Made by a program: the position numbers and the translations under genes. The notes below the pieces were generated by a model that worked only from the letters and a program-made list of their open reading frames with translations, had not been told where the DNA came from and ran no database searches. This document shows positions 1 to 8,305 of a DNA stretch of 61,471 bases, one piece after another. This stretch comes from JBJXGV01 sp046160485 (GTDB taxonomy: Bacteria > Orphanbacterota > Orphanbacteria > JBJXGV01): positions 1 through 61,471 of the forward strand of contig JBJXGV010000067.1 in the NCBI GenBank assembly GCA_046160485.1, written 5' to 3'. Each line of letters starts with the position of its first letter. Position 1 is the stretch's first letter.

Positions 1-459
1 CGGTGGCTGCTCGCGCAGCCCGGCGAAGCGGCGCGACGCCGCGCGACGCGAGATCTCGAAGTCGTTCGCGCCGATGCAACGCGCGCCGTCGTAACGCGCC
101 CGGCCATCGCCGCGATTCTGCGCAGCCGCGGCGGCGTGCGAATCGCGGACCTCGCGCTCGAACTCGGGATTCATCGCCGGCGGCTCGAGCGCGCGTTCGC
201 GCGCGACCTCGGCATTCGCCCCAAACTCTTCGCGCGGATCGTGCGCCTCAACGCCGCGCTCGCGAAACTCGATCCCGCCGAGCGCGGGCGCGCCGTCGAC
301 TGGGCGCTCGACGCCGGCTACTTCGATCAGGCGCACTTGTCGCGCGAGTTTCGAACGATCACGGGGCGCCGCGCGGGCGCAAGCCGCGACGCCGACGGCG
401 AGATGGCGCGCCACTTCACCGATCCACGGCGCCTCGCCGCGTATCTGAGCGGCGAGTGA
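1..459 (+). CDS. AraC-family transcriptional regulator, C-terminal part (5' truncated by window)
   Basis: The frame is open from base 1 to a TGA at 457-459, giving 152 visible residues, so the true start lies outside the window. The last ~105 residues look like an AraC/XylS DNA-binding domain: a first helix-turn-helix (LALELGIHRRRLERAF) and a second one with the family signature around GYFDQAHLSREFR. This domain normally binds two adjacent major grooves of promoter DNA. The sensor half is mostly missing, so no ligand can be proposed. The stop is followed by a 142-base gap before the next gene on the same strand. Recognition rests on the two helix-turn-helix segments; the exact subfamily is unknown. 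Confidence 0.8.
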   Translation, partial: RWLLAQPGEAARRRATRDLEVVRADATRAVVTRPAIAAILRSRGGVRIADLALELGIHRRRLERAFARDLGIRPKLFARIVRLNAALAKLDPAERGRAVDWALDAGYFDQAHLSREFRTITGRRAGASRDADGEMARHFTDPRRLAAYLSGE

Positions 460-601
460 CCGCGCCGCCTCGCGCTTTTCGAGCCGCAGGAGCGGCGCCC
501 TGCCGTCGCATTTGTACAAGCGCGCGCGCCGGCGATCGTTCATGGTCGTTCGTATCGCGTGAAGTTCGCGCGCGGCCAAACACACATTGGAGGCTAATCG
601 A

Positions 602-1102
602 ATGCGAATAGTAATGACGATCGTGTGGCTCGCGCTGCTCGCGCAGCCAGTGGTGGCCGCGGACGCGACGAGGGCGGCGACGCCGGCGCCTGCGAAGATG
701 AGCGTGGAGAACCTCGCGTGGCTGGAAGGCGTGTGGACCGGCGTCACGAACGGCGTCGCGATGGAAGAACACTGGAGTTCGCCGGCGGGCGGCGGCCTCA
801 TCGGAATGCACAAAGACACGAAGGGCGGGCGAATCGTCTCGTACGAATTCTTCCGCATCGTGCCCGGCGACTCGAGCGGCGTCTGCTATCTCACGAGCCC
901 GAACGGCAGGCCGCCGATCACCTTCTGCGCGATCGAGCTGACCGCATCACGCGTCGTCTTCGAAAACCTCGCGCACGATTTCCCGCAGCGCATCCTCTAT
1001 TGGCTCGGCGACGCCGGCACGCTCCACGCGCGCATCGAAGGAATGATCGGCGGCAAGCTCGAGTCCGAGGAGTGGGCCTGGAGCCGGCGCGCGAACGAGT
1101 AG
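602..1102 (+). CDS. Exported DUF6265-family protein
   Basis: A protein of 166 residues with an N-terminal signal peptide (MRIVMTIVWLALLAQPVVAA) followed by a compact domain. The block LAWLEGVWTG, then EEHWSSPAGGGLIGM and a later FENLAHDFPQRILYW, is the pattern of the uncharacterised DUF6265 family, predicted to be a small beta-barrel related to lipocalin-like folds. The ATG at 602 is preceded by GGAGG at 589-593; the in-frame TTG at 587 overlaps that site and is less likely. It probably acts in the periplasm, but no substrate can be named. Neighbours do not form an obvious pathway with it. Confidence 0.8.
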   Translation: MRIVMTIVWLALLAQPVVAADATRAATPAPAKMSVENLAWLEGVWTGVTNGVAMEEHWSSPAGGGLIGMHKDTKGGRIVSYEFFRIVPGDSSGVCYLTSPNGRPPITFCAIELTASRVVFENLAHDFPQRILYWLGDAGTLHARIEGMIGGKLESEEWAWSRRANE

Positions 1103-1231
1103 ATTCACCCTCGCCGAACACGCACTCGCATGAAAGGCGCGGAGAATCTGGAGCCGCGCCCTTCAGAACTCGCCGGCCCGGAACTGCGCGCCATAGGCAG
1201 TCGCTTCGCTGCGAGCTAAAGTGGTGCGCGT

Positions 1232-2083
1232 ATGCGCCGAACGCGTCTCTGCTTCATCCGAACGGTCGTTGCCGCATCGTCGCGCTCCCTCGGGCGCGCC
1301 CGGCTCCGCATCTGCTTGCCCGCGATGACGGCGGTGCTTCTCGTTGCCTGCGACGACGGCGACAATTCTCCAATCACGCAAGTACCGGACGAGTCGCCGG
1401 TCTGTGAGGTCGCCCCAGACACGATTGATTTGGGGTGGGTGCCGATTGGGCATACCGTCGAAAGGTCATTCACGATTCAAAACGCCGGCGGCGGTTCGCT
1501 CGCGGGTGTGGTGGCGGCGTACTGCCCGCGATTCTCGATTGTCGGCGAACGCGAATATCTTCTCGCGGCAGGCCAGATCGATACCTTCACCGTACGATTC
1601 GCTCCGACAATCGACGGCGACAGAAGCTGCAAGCTCAATACCGGACCGACAACGTGCGTCGACATCGTAGCGAATGGCTTCGGCTACGTGGCGCCATCGG
1701 GCGAGGGATTCGCAGCGACGGTGACGCGCGAGTTGGCGGGGCGCTACGAGGTCACAACACTCGGCAGCGCCGCCCTCGACACGACGGATCTCTGCATCGG
1801 CGACTACGTATTCTCGTTCGGCTACAGAGGCTACTTCGATTCGGCCGATAACTGCAGCACAAACGGCACACCCGAGAACTTCACAGAGTGGTGTCGCACG
1901 GAGTCCGTGGGCGACAGGTACATTCGATGGACGCAGTACGGGACGGGCCAACTGCGAGGCGACACGCTCTTCCTCGCGGGAACCTACACCTACTACCGAC
2001 GCTCTCAGTCCGAGGGGACTGTCTCCGCCACGACCCGTGTCGTGCAGACCCTCGTCCGCATTGGCGACCCGAGCTGTCCCTGA
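1232..2083 (+). CDS. Lipoprotein with one choice-of-anchor-D (ASH/HYDIN-like) domain
   Basis: A protein of 283 residues. The N-terminus carries a long basic segment and then a hydrophobic stretch ending in the lipobox LLVAC, so the product is probably a lipoprotein. Residues ~57-150 form one Ig-like repeat: C-x-V/L-x-P-x-x-I-D-x-G, then FTIQNAGGGSLAGVV, then FTVRFAPT, ending in paired cysteines. This is the same repeat found eleven times in the large gene at 45720-49490, including the four-cysteine pattern. The last ~130 residues are rich in Tyr, Cys and Thr and I do not recognise them. The start is uncertain because no ribosome binding site is clear and the signal is unusually long; the internal ATG at 1325 would leave too short a leader. 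Confidence 0.75.
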   Translation: MRRTRLCFIRTVVAASSRSLGRARLRICLPAMTAVLLVACDDGDNSPITQVPDESPVCEVAPDTIDLGWVPIGHTVERSFTIQNAGGGSLAGVVAAYCPRFSIVGEREYLLAAGQIDTFTVRFAPTIDGDRSCKLNTGPTTCVDIVANGFGYVAPSGEGFAATVTRELAGRYEVTTLGSAALDTTDLCIGDYVFSFGYRGYFDSADNCSTNGTPENFTEWCRTESVGDRYIRWTQYGTGQLRGDTLFLAGTYTYYRRSQSEGTVSATTRVVQTLVRIGDPSCP

Positions 2084-2144
2084 TCGTTTCGCGTCGCCTC
2101 GACGCACTGATGAAGCCCGGCGCCCGCCGCGGTAAGATGCCTGC

Positions 2145-2597
2145 ATGTCCGTAAGAGATCTCATTCCGATTCTGCAGGTGGCGATCGGCCCGGTCATTTT
2201 GATTTCGGGCGTCGGGTTGCTGTTGCTCTGCATGACGAATCGCTTCGCGCGGATCGTCGATCGGTCGCGGCAGCTCTCGAATGCGCTGCACGCGGCGCCC
2301 GAGGCGGCGCGCGCGCTCATCGCCTCGCAGCTCGAGATCCTCTCAACGCGTGCGCGGCTCGTGCGGCTCTCCATCCTCCTGGCCGCGTTCGCCGTGCTTC
2401 TCGCGGCGACGCTCATCATCGTCCTCTTCCTCACCGCGCTCGTCGGCCTCGAAGCGCCGTGGCTGCTCGCGGCGATCTTCATCGCGTGCATGGCCTGCGT
2501 GATCGGCGCGATGGTCGTCTTCATTCGCGACATCAACCTCTCACTCGCCGCGCTCAAGCTCGAGTTGGATTCAGCGATGACGACGACGCACGCATGA
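2145..2597 (+). CDS. DUF2721-family membrane protein
   Basis: A protein of 150 residues with three hydrophobic segments (about 7-29, 74-98 and 101-125). The arrangement, with TNRFARIVDRSRQL after the first helix and VRLSILLAA at the second, is that of the DUF2721 family of small inner-membrane proteins of unknown role. Its TGA (2595-2597) overlaps the ATG of the methyltransferase at 2594 in an ATGA junction, so the two are likely co-translated. No clear ribosome binding site precedes its own start, and the 61-base gap after the preceding lipoprotein leaves room for only a compact promoter. Confidence 0.8.
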   Translation: MSVRDLIPILQVAIGPVILISGVGLLLLCMTNRFARIVDRSRQLSNALHAAPEAARALIASQLEILSTRARLVRLSILLAAFAVLLAATLIIVLFLTALVGLEAPWLLAAIFIACMACVIGAMVVFIRDINLSLAALKLELDSAMTTTHA

Positions 2598-3214
2598 GCG
2601 AAGCCGTGCGCGGGCAGTACGACCGGCTCGCGCCGAACTATGACCGGCGGTGGCGGCGATACATCGAGCGGACGGTCGGCGCGACGGTGCGGCGCGTGCG
2701 AGCGCGGCCCGGCGATCGCGTGCTCGATCTCGCGGCGGGCACGGGGGCGCTCACGCGCGCGCTTCTGCGCGCGGAGCCCGCGCTACGCGTCGTCGCGCTC
2801 GATCTGAGCCGCGCGATGCTGCGGCGCGGCGCGGACGGCGGCGCACGCTGGGTGGGGGCCGTGCAGGGCGACGCCGGCGCGCTCCCATTCGCGAACGCGT
2901 CGTTCGATCACGTCGTCTCGAGCAGCGCGTTCCACTATTGGCCCGATCCCGCGCGCGCGCTTCGCGAGATTCATCGCGTGCTACGCCCCGGCGGCGCGTG
3001 CGTCATCACCGACTGGTGCGACGACTACCTCGCGTGCCGTGTGTGCGCGCGTGTGCTCTCGCGGCTCGAGCCGTCGAGCGGGCGCATCCTGCGCGTCGCG
3101 GAATGCGGCGCGCATCTCGAGGCCGCTGGGTTTCGCGTCGAGTCGCTCGAGCGATTCCGCGTGAACTGGTTGTGGGGCATGCTCACGGCGCGCGCGGTCG
3201 TGGTAACGGCGTGA
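2594..3214 (+). CDS. Class I SAM-dependent methyltransferase
   Basis: A protein of 206 residues. Motif I is VLDLAAGTGALT near residue 40, an acidic residue ends strand 2 (VVALDLSRAML), and motif II/post-I is GDAGALPFANASFDHVVS. The helix LREIHRVLRPGGACVI is typical of the Methyltransf_11 family. The N-terminus (QYDRLAPNYDRRW) is common in UbiE/arsenite-type and small-molecule methyltransferases. The substrate cannot be inferred. The start is set by the ATGA overlap with the DUF2721 gene, and the stop overlaps the GTG of the next gene (GTGA at 3211-3214), so three genes form one coupled unit. Confidence 0.85.
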   Translation: MSEAVRGQYDRLAPNYDRRWRRYIERTVGATVRRVRARPGDRVLDLAAGTGALTRALLRAEPALRVVALDLSRAMLRRGADGGARWVGAVQGDAGALPFANASFDHVVSSSAFHYWPDPARALREIHRVLRPGGACVITDWCDDYLACRVCARVLSRLEPSSGRILRVAECGAHLEAAGFRVESLERFRVNWLWGMLTARAVVVTA

Positions 3215-3867
3215 CGTCCTCGCGACCGCGGCGCGGTCAGAGCAGCAGACCCGCCGCCAAATCGAAAGCCGCGGCGCCGCGAGACGCCGACACGACGAAG
3301 CTGACGTTTTTCGCGACGCCCGCCGCGTTTCGCGCGTGGCTCGAGCGGCATCACGCGTCGCGCGACGAACTGTGGGTCGGCTTTCACAAGAAGGGGACGG
3401 GACTCGCGAGCATCACGTGGCCGGAGTCGGTCGACGAGGCGCTGTGCTTCGGCTGGATCGACGGCCTTCGCAAGAGCGTCGACGCGTCGAGCTACAAGAT
3501 TCGCTTTACGCCGCGGCGTGCGACGAGCACTTGGAGCGCGGTGAACATCCGGCGTGTCGCGCATCTCGCCGCCGAGGGACGGATGCGACCCGCCGGCGAG
3601 GCGGCGTTCGCCGCGCGCACGGAGGCGAAGTCGCGCGTCTATTCGTTCGAGTCGAAACCCGTCGCGCTCGCGCCGGAGTACGAGCGCGCGCTGCGCGCCA
3701 ACCGCCGCGCGAGCGCGTTCTACGAGGCGCAGCCGCCGTGGTATCGCCGCACGACCGCGTTCTGGGTGATGAGCGCCAAGCGCGAGGAGACGCGCGCGCG
3801 GCGGCTCGCCGCGCTCATCGCGTGCTGCGCGAAGGGCGAGCCGATTCCCGAGCTCAAGCGAAAGTAG
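3211..3867 (+). CDS. YdeI/OmpD-associated-family protein
   Basis: A protein of 218 residues. After a basic, Ala/Ser-rich N-terminus the core begins at TTKLTFFATPAAFRAWLERH and contains DELWVGFHKKGTG, WPESVDEALCFGWIDG and YKIRFTPRRATSTWSAVN. These are hallmarks of the YdeI/OmpD-associated family, linked in some bacteria to bacteriocin or peptide susceptibility though the biochemical activity is unknown. The GTG at 3211 forms a GTGA overlap with the methyltransferase stop. A longer frame upstream is open only because it is a shadow of the methyltransferase gene. It is the last gene of the trio; the next gene is convergent. Confidence 0.85.
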   Translation: MTSSRPRRGQSSRPAAKSKAAAPRDADTTKLTFFATPAAFRAWLERHHASRDELWVGFHKKGTGLASITWPESVDEALCFGWIDGLRKSVDASSYKIRFTPRRATSTWSAVNIRRVAHLAAEGRMRPAGEAAFAARTEAKSRVYSFESKPVALAPEYERALRANRRASAFYEAQPPWYRRTTAFWVMSAKREETRARRLAALIACCAKGEPIPELKRK

Positions 3868-3992
3868 TGGACGAGAAGCGACGCGCGCGCGACGGCATGG
3901 CGCGGCGGCCCCGAATAAAGACGAGGCGCGGCGATAACTTCAACGGCGCGGAGCGTGCGAGCGCGTGTCGACGATGCCCTCGTCTGAGAGCG
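3868..3992. other. Convergent intergenic gap
   Basis: A spacer of 125 bases between two converging genes. It is less GC-rich around AATAAAGACG and AACTTCAACGG. I see no perfect hairpin followed by a T run on either strand. Confidence 0.4.
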
Positions 3993-4976
3993 CTACCGCA
4001 CGCGGACGATCTTGCGCGCCTCGCTTGACGACGCGCCGTCTCGCGCGCTCTCGACCTTGACGAAGTAGACGCCCGACGCGAGCGCGCGGCCCTCGGCGTC
4101 GCGGCCATCCCAGTCGATCACGCTCGCACTCGCGCCGAGACCCGCGAGCGAGCGGCGCCACACGAGGCGCCCCGACGCGTCGTGAATCGCGAGCGCGTCG
4201 CTCGTGCCGAAGCGCAGCACATCGCTCGACACACCGCCGGCCGCGCGGAGATCGCCGGCCGTCAGCTCGAAGCGTTGCGCGCCCGACGCCGGGTTCGGCC
4301 AAACGCGCGCGATCCGCGCGCCCGTCCGCTCCCACGGCGACGCGCCGCCCACCGATGTCGCCGCGTCGATCACCTGAATCCCGTTGATCCCCGACTCGAA
4401 GTTGCCGGCCCACAATCCGGAGTGCAGGCCGATCTTGCCGTTCGTGACGTCCACGGTGAAGCGCTCGAACGTGACGCCCTCGATGTGCGCGCTCGGCCAC
4501 GCGCCGCCGATCATCGTCGCGTCCGGCGTCGCGAAGTCGACGCGCACGCGATGCAGGAGCGCCGGATTATTCGGAGTCAGCGCGTAGATCAACACCTCGT
4601 ACGTTCCGTTGACGAGGTCCTCGACCCAGACGCAAACGTCGACCGGATTGTTGTAGCCGATGAGCATGTCATCCACGAGCGCGCCGTCATCGCCCGATGT
4701 CGCCGGATCGTCGGACGCGGAGAGCGCGGTGCCGCCGATCATGTAGATTTCCGCGGCGACGGGCGCGCCGTCGAGGCCGACGAGCGGCGCGCGCGCGGCC
4801 GGCGCGAGCACGCCGATTTCGTTCCACGCTCCGGCGGGGCCGGCCGCTGCATACGTGGCGCTCGGCGCAGTGACGCCCGACCCGAAGTCGATGTTGACGG
4901 ATTGCGCGTGCGCGGCAGGCAGCGCAAGCGAGGCGACCACGAACATGGCTGCGATGAGACACAAGACACGGTTCAA
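3993..4976 (-). CDS. Exported protein with FlgD-like C-terminal domain
   Basis: A protein of 327 residues. It has a signal peptide (LCLIAAMFVVASLALPAAHA, cleaved near residue 24) and a beta-rich middle with VNIDFGSG and VWVEDLVNGTYEVLIYAL that suggests a malectin-like or jelly-roll fold. The C-terminus (~230-327) is a FlgD-like Ig domain with WPNPASG, IHDASGRLVW and ASGVYFVKVES. Such domains are common at the C-terminus of secreted proteins in FCB-group and related bacteria and are thought to be sorting or anchoring modules. The start is a TTG at 4976 preceded by a strong AAGGAGGA. It lies 28 bases after ctaB, so it may be co-transcribed with the heme A genes, although no functional link is evident. 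Confidence 0.8.
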   Translation of the reverse strand: MNRVLCLIAAMFVVASLALPAAHAQSVNIDFGSGVTAPSATYAAAGPAGAWNEIGVLAPAARAPLVGLDGAPVAAEIYMIGGTALSASDDPATSGDDGALVDDMLIGYNNPVDVCVWVEDLVNGTYEVLIYALTPNNPALLHRVRVDFATPDATMIGGAWPSAHIEGVTFERFTVDVTNGKIGLHSGLWAGNFESGINGIQVIDAATSVGGASPWERTGARIARVWPNPASGAQRFELTAGDLRAAGGVSSDVLRFGTSDALAIHDASGRLVWRRSLAGLGASASVIDWDGRDAEGRALASGVYFVKVESARDGASSSEARKIVRVR

Positions 4977-5004
4977 CAGAGTCCTCCTTCTCGAGGCGGT
5001 GCGG

Positions 5005-5937
5005 CTAAGCGGCTTTCACAACCGCCGCGCTGAGCGCCAGAAGCGCGAGGAGCGCGGGGAGATAGAGAATCGAGCTGAGAAAAAGAAGGCGCGCGGAGCG
5101 CAGCTCGCGCTTCACGGCGAACGCGATCGCCGCGACGAGAAACGCCGCGCCGAGCGCGACGGCGCCGGCGAGATACGCGGGGCCGGCAAAGCCGAGTGCA
5201 ACCGGCGCGATGCTCGCGGCAATGAGCGCGATCGTGCTGATGACCGTGTCGCGCGCCGTGCGCGTGCCGCGCGGCTCGACGACCGGCAGCATCGGGAATC
5301 CGCCGCGTGCGTAGTCGTCGCGATAGATCCACGCGATCGCGAGAAAGTGCGGAATTTGCCAGAGGAAGAGGATAGCGAAGAGCGTTGCGGCCTCGGCGCC
5401 GAGTGTGCCGCGGGCGGCGGTCCATCCCATCACGGGCGGCAGCGCGCCTGGAACGGCGCCGATCAAGAGCGAGATGTGCGAGACGCGTTTCATCGGCGTG
5501 TAGATGAATGCGTAGATCGCGATGGCGACCGCGCCGAGGAGTGCGGTGAGCGTGTTGATCGCGAGCGCGAGCGTGAGCACGCCGGCGGAGCCGCAGACGA
5601 TGCTGAAGGCGAGCGCGCGATCGGGGCGCAGCCGGCCGGCCGGCAGCGCGCGGTGGCGCGTGCGCTCCATCAACCCGTCCTGTTCGCGTTCGAAGCACAT
5701 GTTGAGCGCGTTCGAGCCGCCCGCGACGAGCGCGGTGCCGAAGAGCGCGAGCGCAAGATGAAGGGGTTCGATCGCCGCGTCGCCGCGCGCGCCGATGAAG
5801 TAACCGAGGAGCGCAGTGAGCACGACGAGCATGACGATGCGCGGCTTCGTGAGGCTCGCGTACAAGCGGATCTGCGCGAGCGCGCCTTCGCGGACGACGA
5901 TCGCCTCCGTCGCGCGAGCCGGAGCGTTCACGCTCAC
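5005..5937 (-). CDS. ctaB: Protoheme IX farnesyltransferase (heme O synthase)
   Basis: A protein of 310 residues, normal for the family. CtaB/CyoE transfers a farnesyl group from farnesyl diphosphate to heme b to give heme O, in the inner membrane. It belongs to the UbiA superfamily. The substrate-binding loop reads NALNMCFEREQDGLMERT followed by RHRALPAGR, and the second conserved loop is YTPMKRVSHISLLIGAVPGA. About eight transmembrane helices are visible. The GTG start at 5937 overlaps the ctaA stop (GTGA), so heme O and heme A synthases are translationally coupled. An aa3-type or related heme A oxidase is therefore expected in the genome, but no cox genes lie in this window. Confidence 0.95.
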   Translation of the reverse strand: MSVNAPARATEAIVVREGALAQIRLYASLTKPRIVMLVVLTALLGYFIGARGDAAIEPLHLALALFGTALVAGGSNALNMCFEREQDGLMERTRHRALPAGRLRPDRALAFSIVCGSAGVLTLALAINTLTALLGAVAIAIYAFIYTPMKRVSHISLLIGAVPGALPPVMGWTAARGTLGAEAATLFAILFLWQIPHFLAIAWIYRDDYARGGFPMLPVVEPRGTRTARDTVISTIALIAASIAPVALGFAGPAYLAGAVALGAAFLVAAIAFAVKRELRSARLLFLSSILYLPALLALLALSAAVVKAA

Positions 5938-6902
5938 GCGCGAGCCCCGGTCGGTTCGCCCGCGGCCGACCGCGCATCGTTGGCGACCGCGGCGTCGCGC
6001 GCTTCACACGGCAAGCCATGCACGCGCGCCGCGCGAATCGCAAACAGAAGCGACGTACCCAAGAGAACGGCACCGACTGCAACGTGCGCCGTTGCGACCG
6101 GCACCGAGCGTCCCGTCCATACGATCGACGCGCCGAGGAGAATCTGCACGAGGACGAGTGTCGCGAGCATCATCGACGGCCGCAGAACCGGCTTGTTGTC
6201 GCGATGCGCGCGCCCAGTACGCGCCGACGCCCACACGATGAGCGCCAGAACCACGAGCGCCCAAACCCGGTGCGCGAACGCCACCGCGACCGTGCGCGCA
6301 TGAAGCGGCGGGATGAGTTGCCCGAACGCGAGCGGGAAATCGGGAATCGCAAGCGCCGCGTCCATATGACGAACGAACGCGCCGAGCAAGAGCTGGATGA
6401 AAATCGCCGCGAACGTCAGAAACGCGAGCGTCCGAAGCGGCGGTTTCGCGCCGCCCGCGTCGGTCGCGACAAGCGGGTCATTCCAGCGCGGCGAAGTCAC
6501 GACCGCGATCGCGACGATGATGCAGAAAAACGTCTGCGCCAGGCACGCGTGCGCGATCGAGATCGCGTCGGGCAGCAGAAAGATTACCGTCATCCCGCCG
6601 AGCACCGCTTGGAGAATCACCGCGAGGAGCGCAAGCGCGCCGAGGCGCCGCACCCAACGGCGCGGCTCGCGCAGCCGCAGCCACAGCGCCAAGACTGCCG
6701 TGAGGATCGCGACCGCGCCCGCGATCATGCGATGCCCGTGTTCGTAGAGGATGCCGCCGATCATCGGCGGGAAAAGCATCCCGTACGACAGCGGCCAGTC
6801 CGGGACAGCGAGCCCCGACCCCGTGCTCGTCACGAGCCCGCCCGCGACGATCAGCACAAGCGTCGCGCCGACCATGAACTTCGTGTAGACGTGAAGCTTC
6901 AT
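5934..6902 (-). CDS. ctaA: Heme A synthase (COX15/CtaA)
   Basis: A protein of 322 residues with eight predicted helices in two four-helix halves. It oxidises the C8 methyl of heme O to a formyl group. Conserved features: GGLVTSTGSGLAVPDWPLSYG after helix 1, EHGHRMIAG (first histidine), SIAHACLAQ (second), RHMDAALAIPDFP opening the second half, AFAHRVWA (third) and VATAHVAVG (fourth). All four expected heme-ligand histidines are present. It overlaps ctaB by four bases. No strong ribosome binding site precedes the ATG. The 78-base gap upstream separates it from a small membrane-protein gene on the same strand. Confidence 0.95.
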   Translation of the reverse strand: MKLHVYTKFMVGATLVLIVAGGLVTSTGSGLAVPDWPLSYGMLFPPMIGGILYEHGHRMIAGAVAILTAVLALWLRLREPRRWVRRLGALALLAVILQAVLGGMTVIFLLPDAISIAHACLAQTFFCIIVAIAVVTSPRWNDPLVATDAGGAKPPLRTLAFLTFAAIFIQLLLGAFVRHMDAALAIPDFPLAFGQLIPPLHARTVAVAFAHRVWALVVLALIVWASARTGRAHRDNKPVLRPSMMLATLVLVQILLGASIVWTGRSVPVATAHVAVGAVLLGTSLLFAIRAARVHGLPCEARDAAVANDARSAAGEPTGARA

Positions 6903-6980
6903 AGGCGGGAAGTTTCGCTCGTCCGAGCGCCGATTTCAAGGACCGATCCTACGACCGCGGCGGCGCGATCGCCTCGTTTC

Positions 6981-7187
6981 TCATTGCGAAAACTCAGCTT
7001 CGTCGCGCGGTGCGTGCTCGTCCGCGCGCCGGGCTATAGCGGCATCGTCTCCGTCGCAGTCGAACGCGGATGCGATCCAACCGGCCGCCGCGAGCCACAC
7101 GAGCCCCTTGATCAGAAAAAACGCGAAGCCGAACTTGCCGGCGCGGCGCAGCCAACGCCAGCGCGACGCGTCACGAAGCCGGCTCAC
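6981..7187 (-). CDS. Small single-pass membrane protein of unknown function
   Basis: A protein of 68 residues with a basic N-terminus (SRLRDASRWRWLRRAGK), one hydrophobic helix (FGFAFFLIKGLVWLAAAGWIA) and a short acidic tail. Composition and orientation fit a real small inner-membrane protein positioned just upstream of ctaA on the same strand. Start is GTG at 7187 with no clear ribosome binding site. I do not recognise a characterised family, though short proteins of this FFLIKGLxWL type occur in many bacteria. A chance frame in GC-rich DNA is possible but would rarely give such a clean helix. Confidence 0.55.
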   Translation of the reverse strand: MSRLRDASRWRWLRRAGKFGFAFFLIKGLVWLAAAGWIASAFDCDGDDAAIARRADEHAPRDEAEFSQ

Positions 7188-7201
7188 GACGAGTGACGCA
7201 C

Positions 7202-7237
7202 CAAAAGATCGAGCCCCGTCGCGCTACGCAACGGGGC
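7202..7237 (-). terminator. Probable intrinsic terminator after the copper lipoprotein gene
   Basis: On the minus strand, GCCCCGT (7237-7231) and ACGGGGC (7219-7213) form a 7-bp stem around an 11-base loop, followed by TCGATCTTTTGG. The hairpin lies about 90 bases past the stop of the gene ending at 7326 and would separate it from the small membrane protein and ctaA. The T run is short, so efficiency is uncertain. Confidence 0.55.
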
Positions 7238-7325
7238 CCGCATTCATCTGCTCTGATTCACTGCAACCGATTCGCCCTGCGACGATTCGCACCGTCGCGC
7301 TCGCGGGGCGCACGTTCAAACTCGC

Positions 7326-8153
7326 TTATGCACCCTCGGCGAAGCTGAACTCGACGTCCTTCGACTCGCCGTCGCCGACCGTCACGCTCATCTCCTTCGC
7401 GCCGTACTTCTCGTGCCACGCGACGACCGTGTACGTCCCGGCCGGCAGCCCCTTCAGCTCGAACGCGCCGCTCTCGTTCGTGACGCTGAAGAACGGATGC
7501 GTGAAGACGCCGCAGTAGCTCGACATCCACTTGTGCACGTCGCACTTGATGTGGAACGGATCCTCGGCCATCTCGAAGTTCTTCATGATCTCGCCCGGCT
7601 TCGGCATGCCGACGTTGAAGCCTTTGTTCACCTTCGGAAGCGGGTGGATGTTGTGCAGCGTCGCATCCGAATTGAGGATCTTCAGGCCCTGGCCGGCCAT
7701 CATCCCGAAGATGTGCGGATGATAGGTGCAGCCCTTCTGGTCGAGAACGACGGGCGCCGCGGGGACCGGGAACGTCTTGCCGCCGAGACCATCCTTGACG
7801 TAGACCATCACCCACTGGAGCGTGCCGTTCGCGTTGACGACGACTTCCTCCGGCATGATCGGCGCGGTGTGAAGCCCCTTGCAGACCGGGTCCGCGTCCA
7901 TCTTGATCTTCTCGAACTTGGGAGCGGTGCCGGCGAACTTCACGGAGCCCTTCACGACCGCCGTCATCCCGCCGCCCGCTGCGGGCGCCGCCGTCTGCGC
8001 CGCCGGTGCGGTCTCGGTCTTCGCGGGCGCCTTGGCCGCCGCGCTGTGATCCGCGCCGCCGCTCTTCTCAGCGCTGCCGCCGCCGCCGCCGCACGCAGCG
8101 GCCGTGAGGATAAACGCCATCAGTAAAGGAAGGACGATCAAACGGTTCTTCAT
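7326..8153 (-). CDS. Cupredoxin-like lipoprotein with carboxypeptidase-regulatory-like tail
   Basis: A protein of 275 residues. The signal ends in a lipobox with C21, followed by a low-complexity Gly/Ala linker to about residue 62. The core resembles methylamine-utilisation/plastocyanin-like proteins: an N-terminal beta domain, then ATLHNIHP near 165-171 and HIKCDVHKWM (201-210). C204-x2-H207-x2-M210 with H167 or H170 matches the Cys-His-Met loop spacing of amicyanin-type copper sites, so a type 1 copper centre is plausible. Residues ~220-275 (SGAFELKGLPAGTYTVVAWH) resemble carboxypeptidase regulatory domains. It probably acts as a lipid-anchored periplasmic or surface electron carrier. The ATG at 8153 has AAGGAGA at good spacing; a longer frame upstream has no such site. 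Confidence 0.85.
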   Translation of the reverse strand: MKNRLIVLPLLMAFILTAAACGGGGGSAEKSGGADHSAAAKAPAKTETAPAAQTAAPAAGGGMTAVVKGSVKFAGTAPKFEKIKMDADPVCKGLHTAPIMPEEVVVNANGTLQWVMVYVKDGLGGKTFPVPAAPVVLDQKGCTYHPHIFGMMAGQGLKILNSDATLHNIHPLPKVNKGFNVGMPKPGEIMKNFEMAEDPFHIKCDVHKWMSSYCGVFTHPFFSVTNESGAFELKGLPAGTYTVVAWHEKYGAKEMSVTVGDGESKDVEFSFAEGA

Positions 8154-8305
8154 GGGTCTGTCTCCTTGTGTAGGACCGAGGTCTTTAAGACGAGAGGAGT
8201 GGAGCGTAAGCCGAGCGCCGATTGTATTCATCCCGCGCGCCAATTCAACTCTGATTTCCGGGTGCGCCGGCGCTCGGCGGCGCGAGCGGCGATCCGCCGG
8301 ACGCG

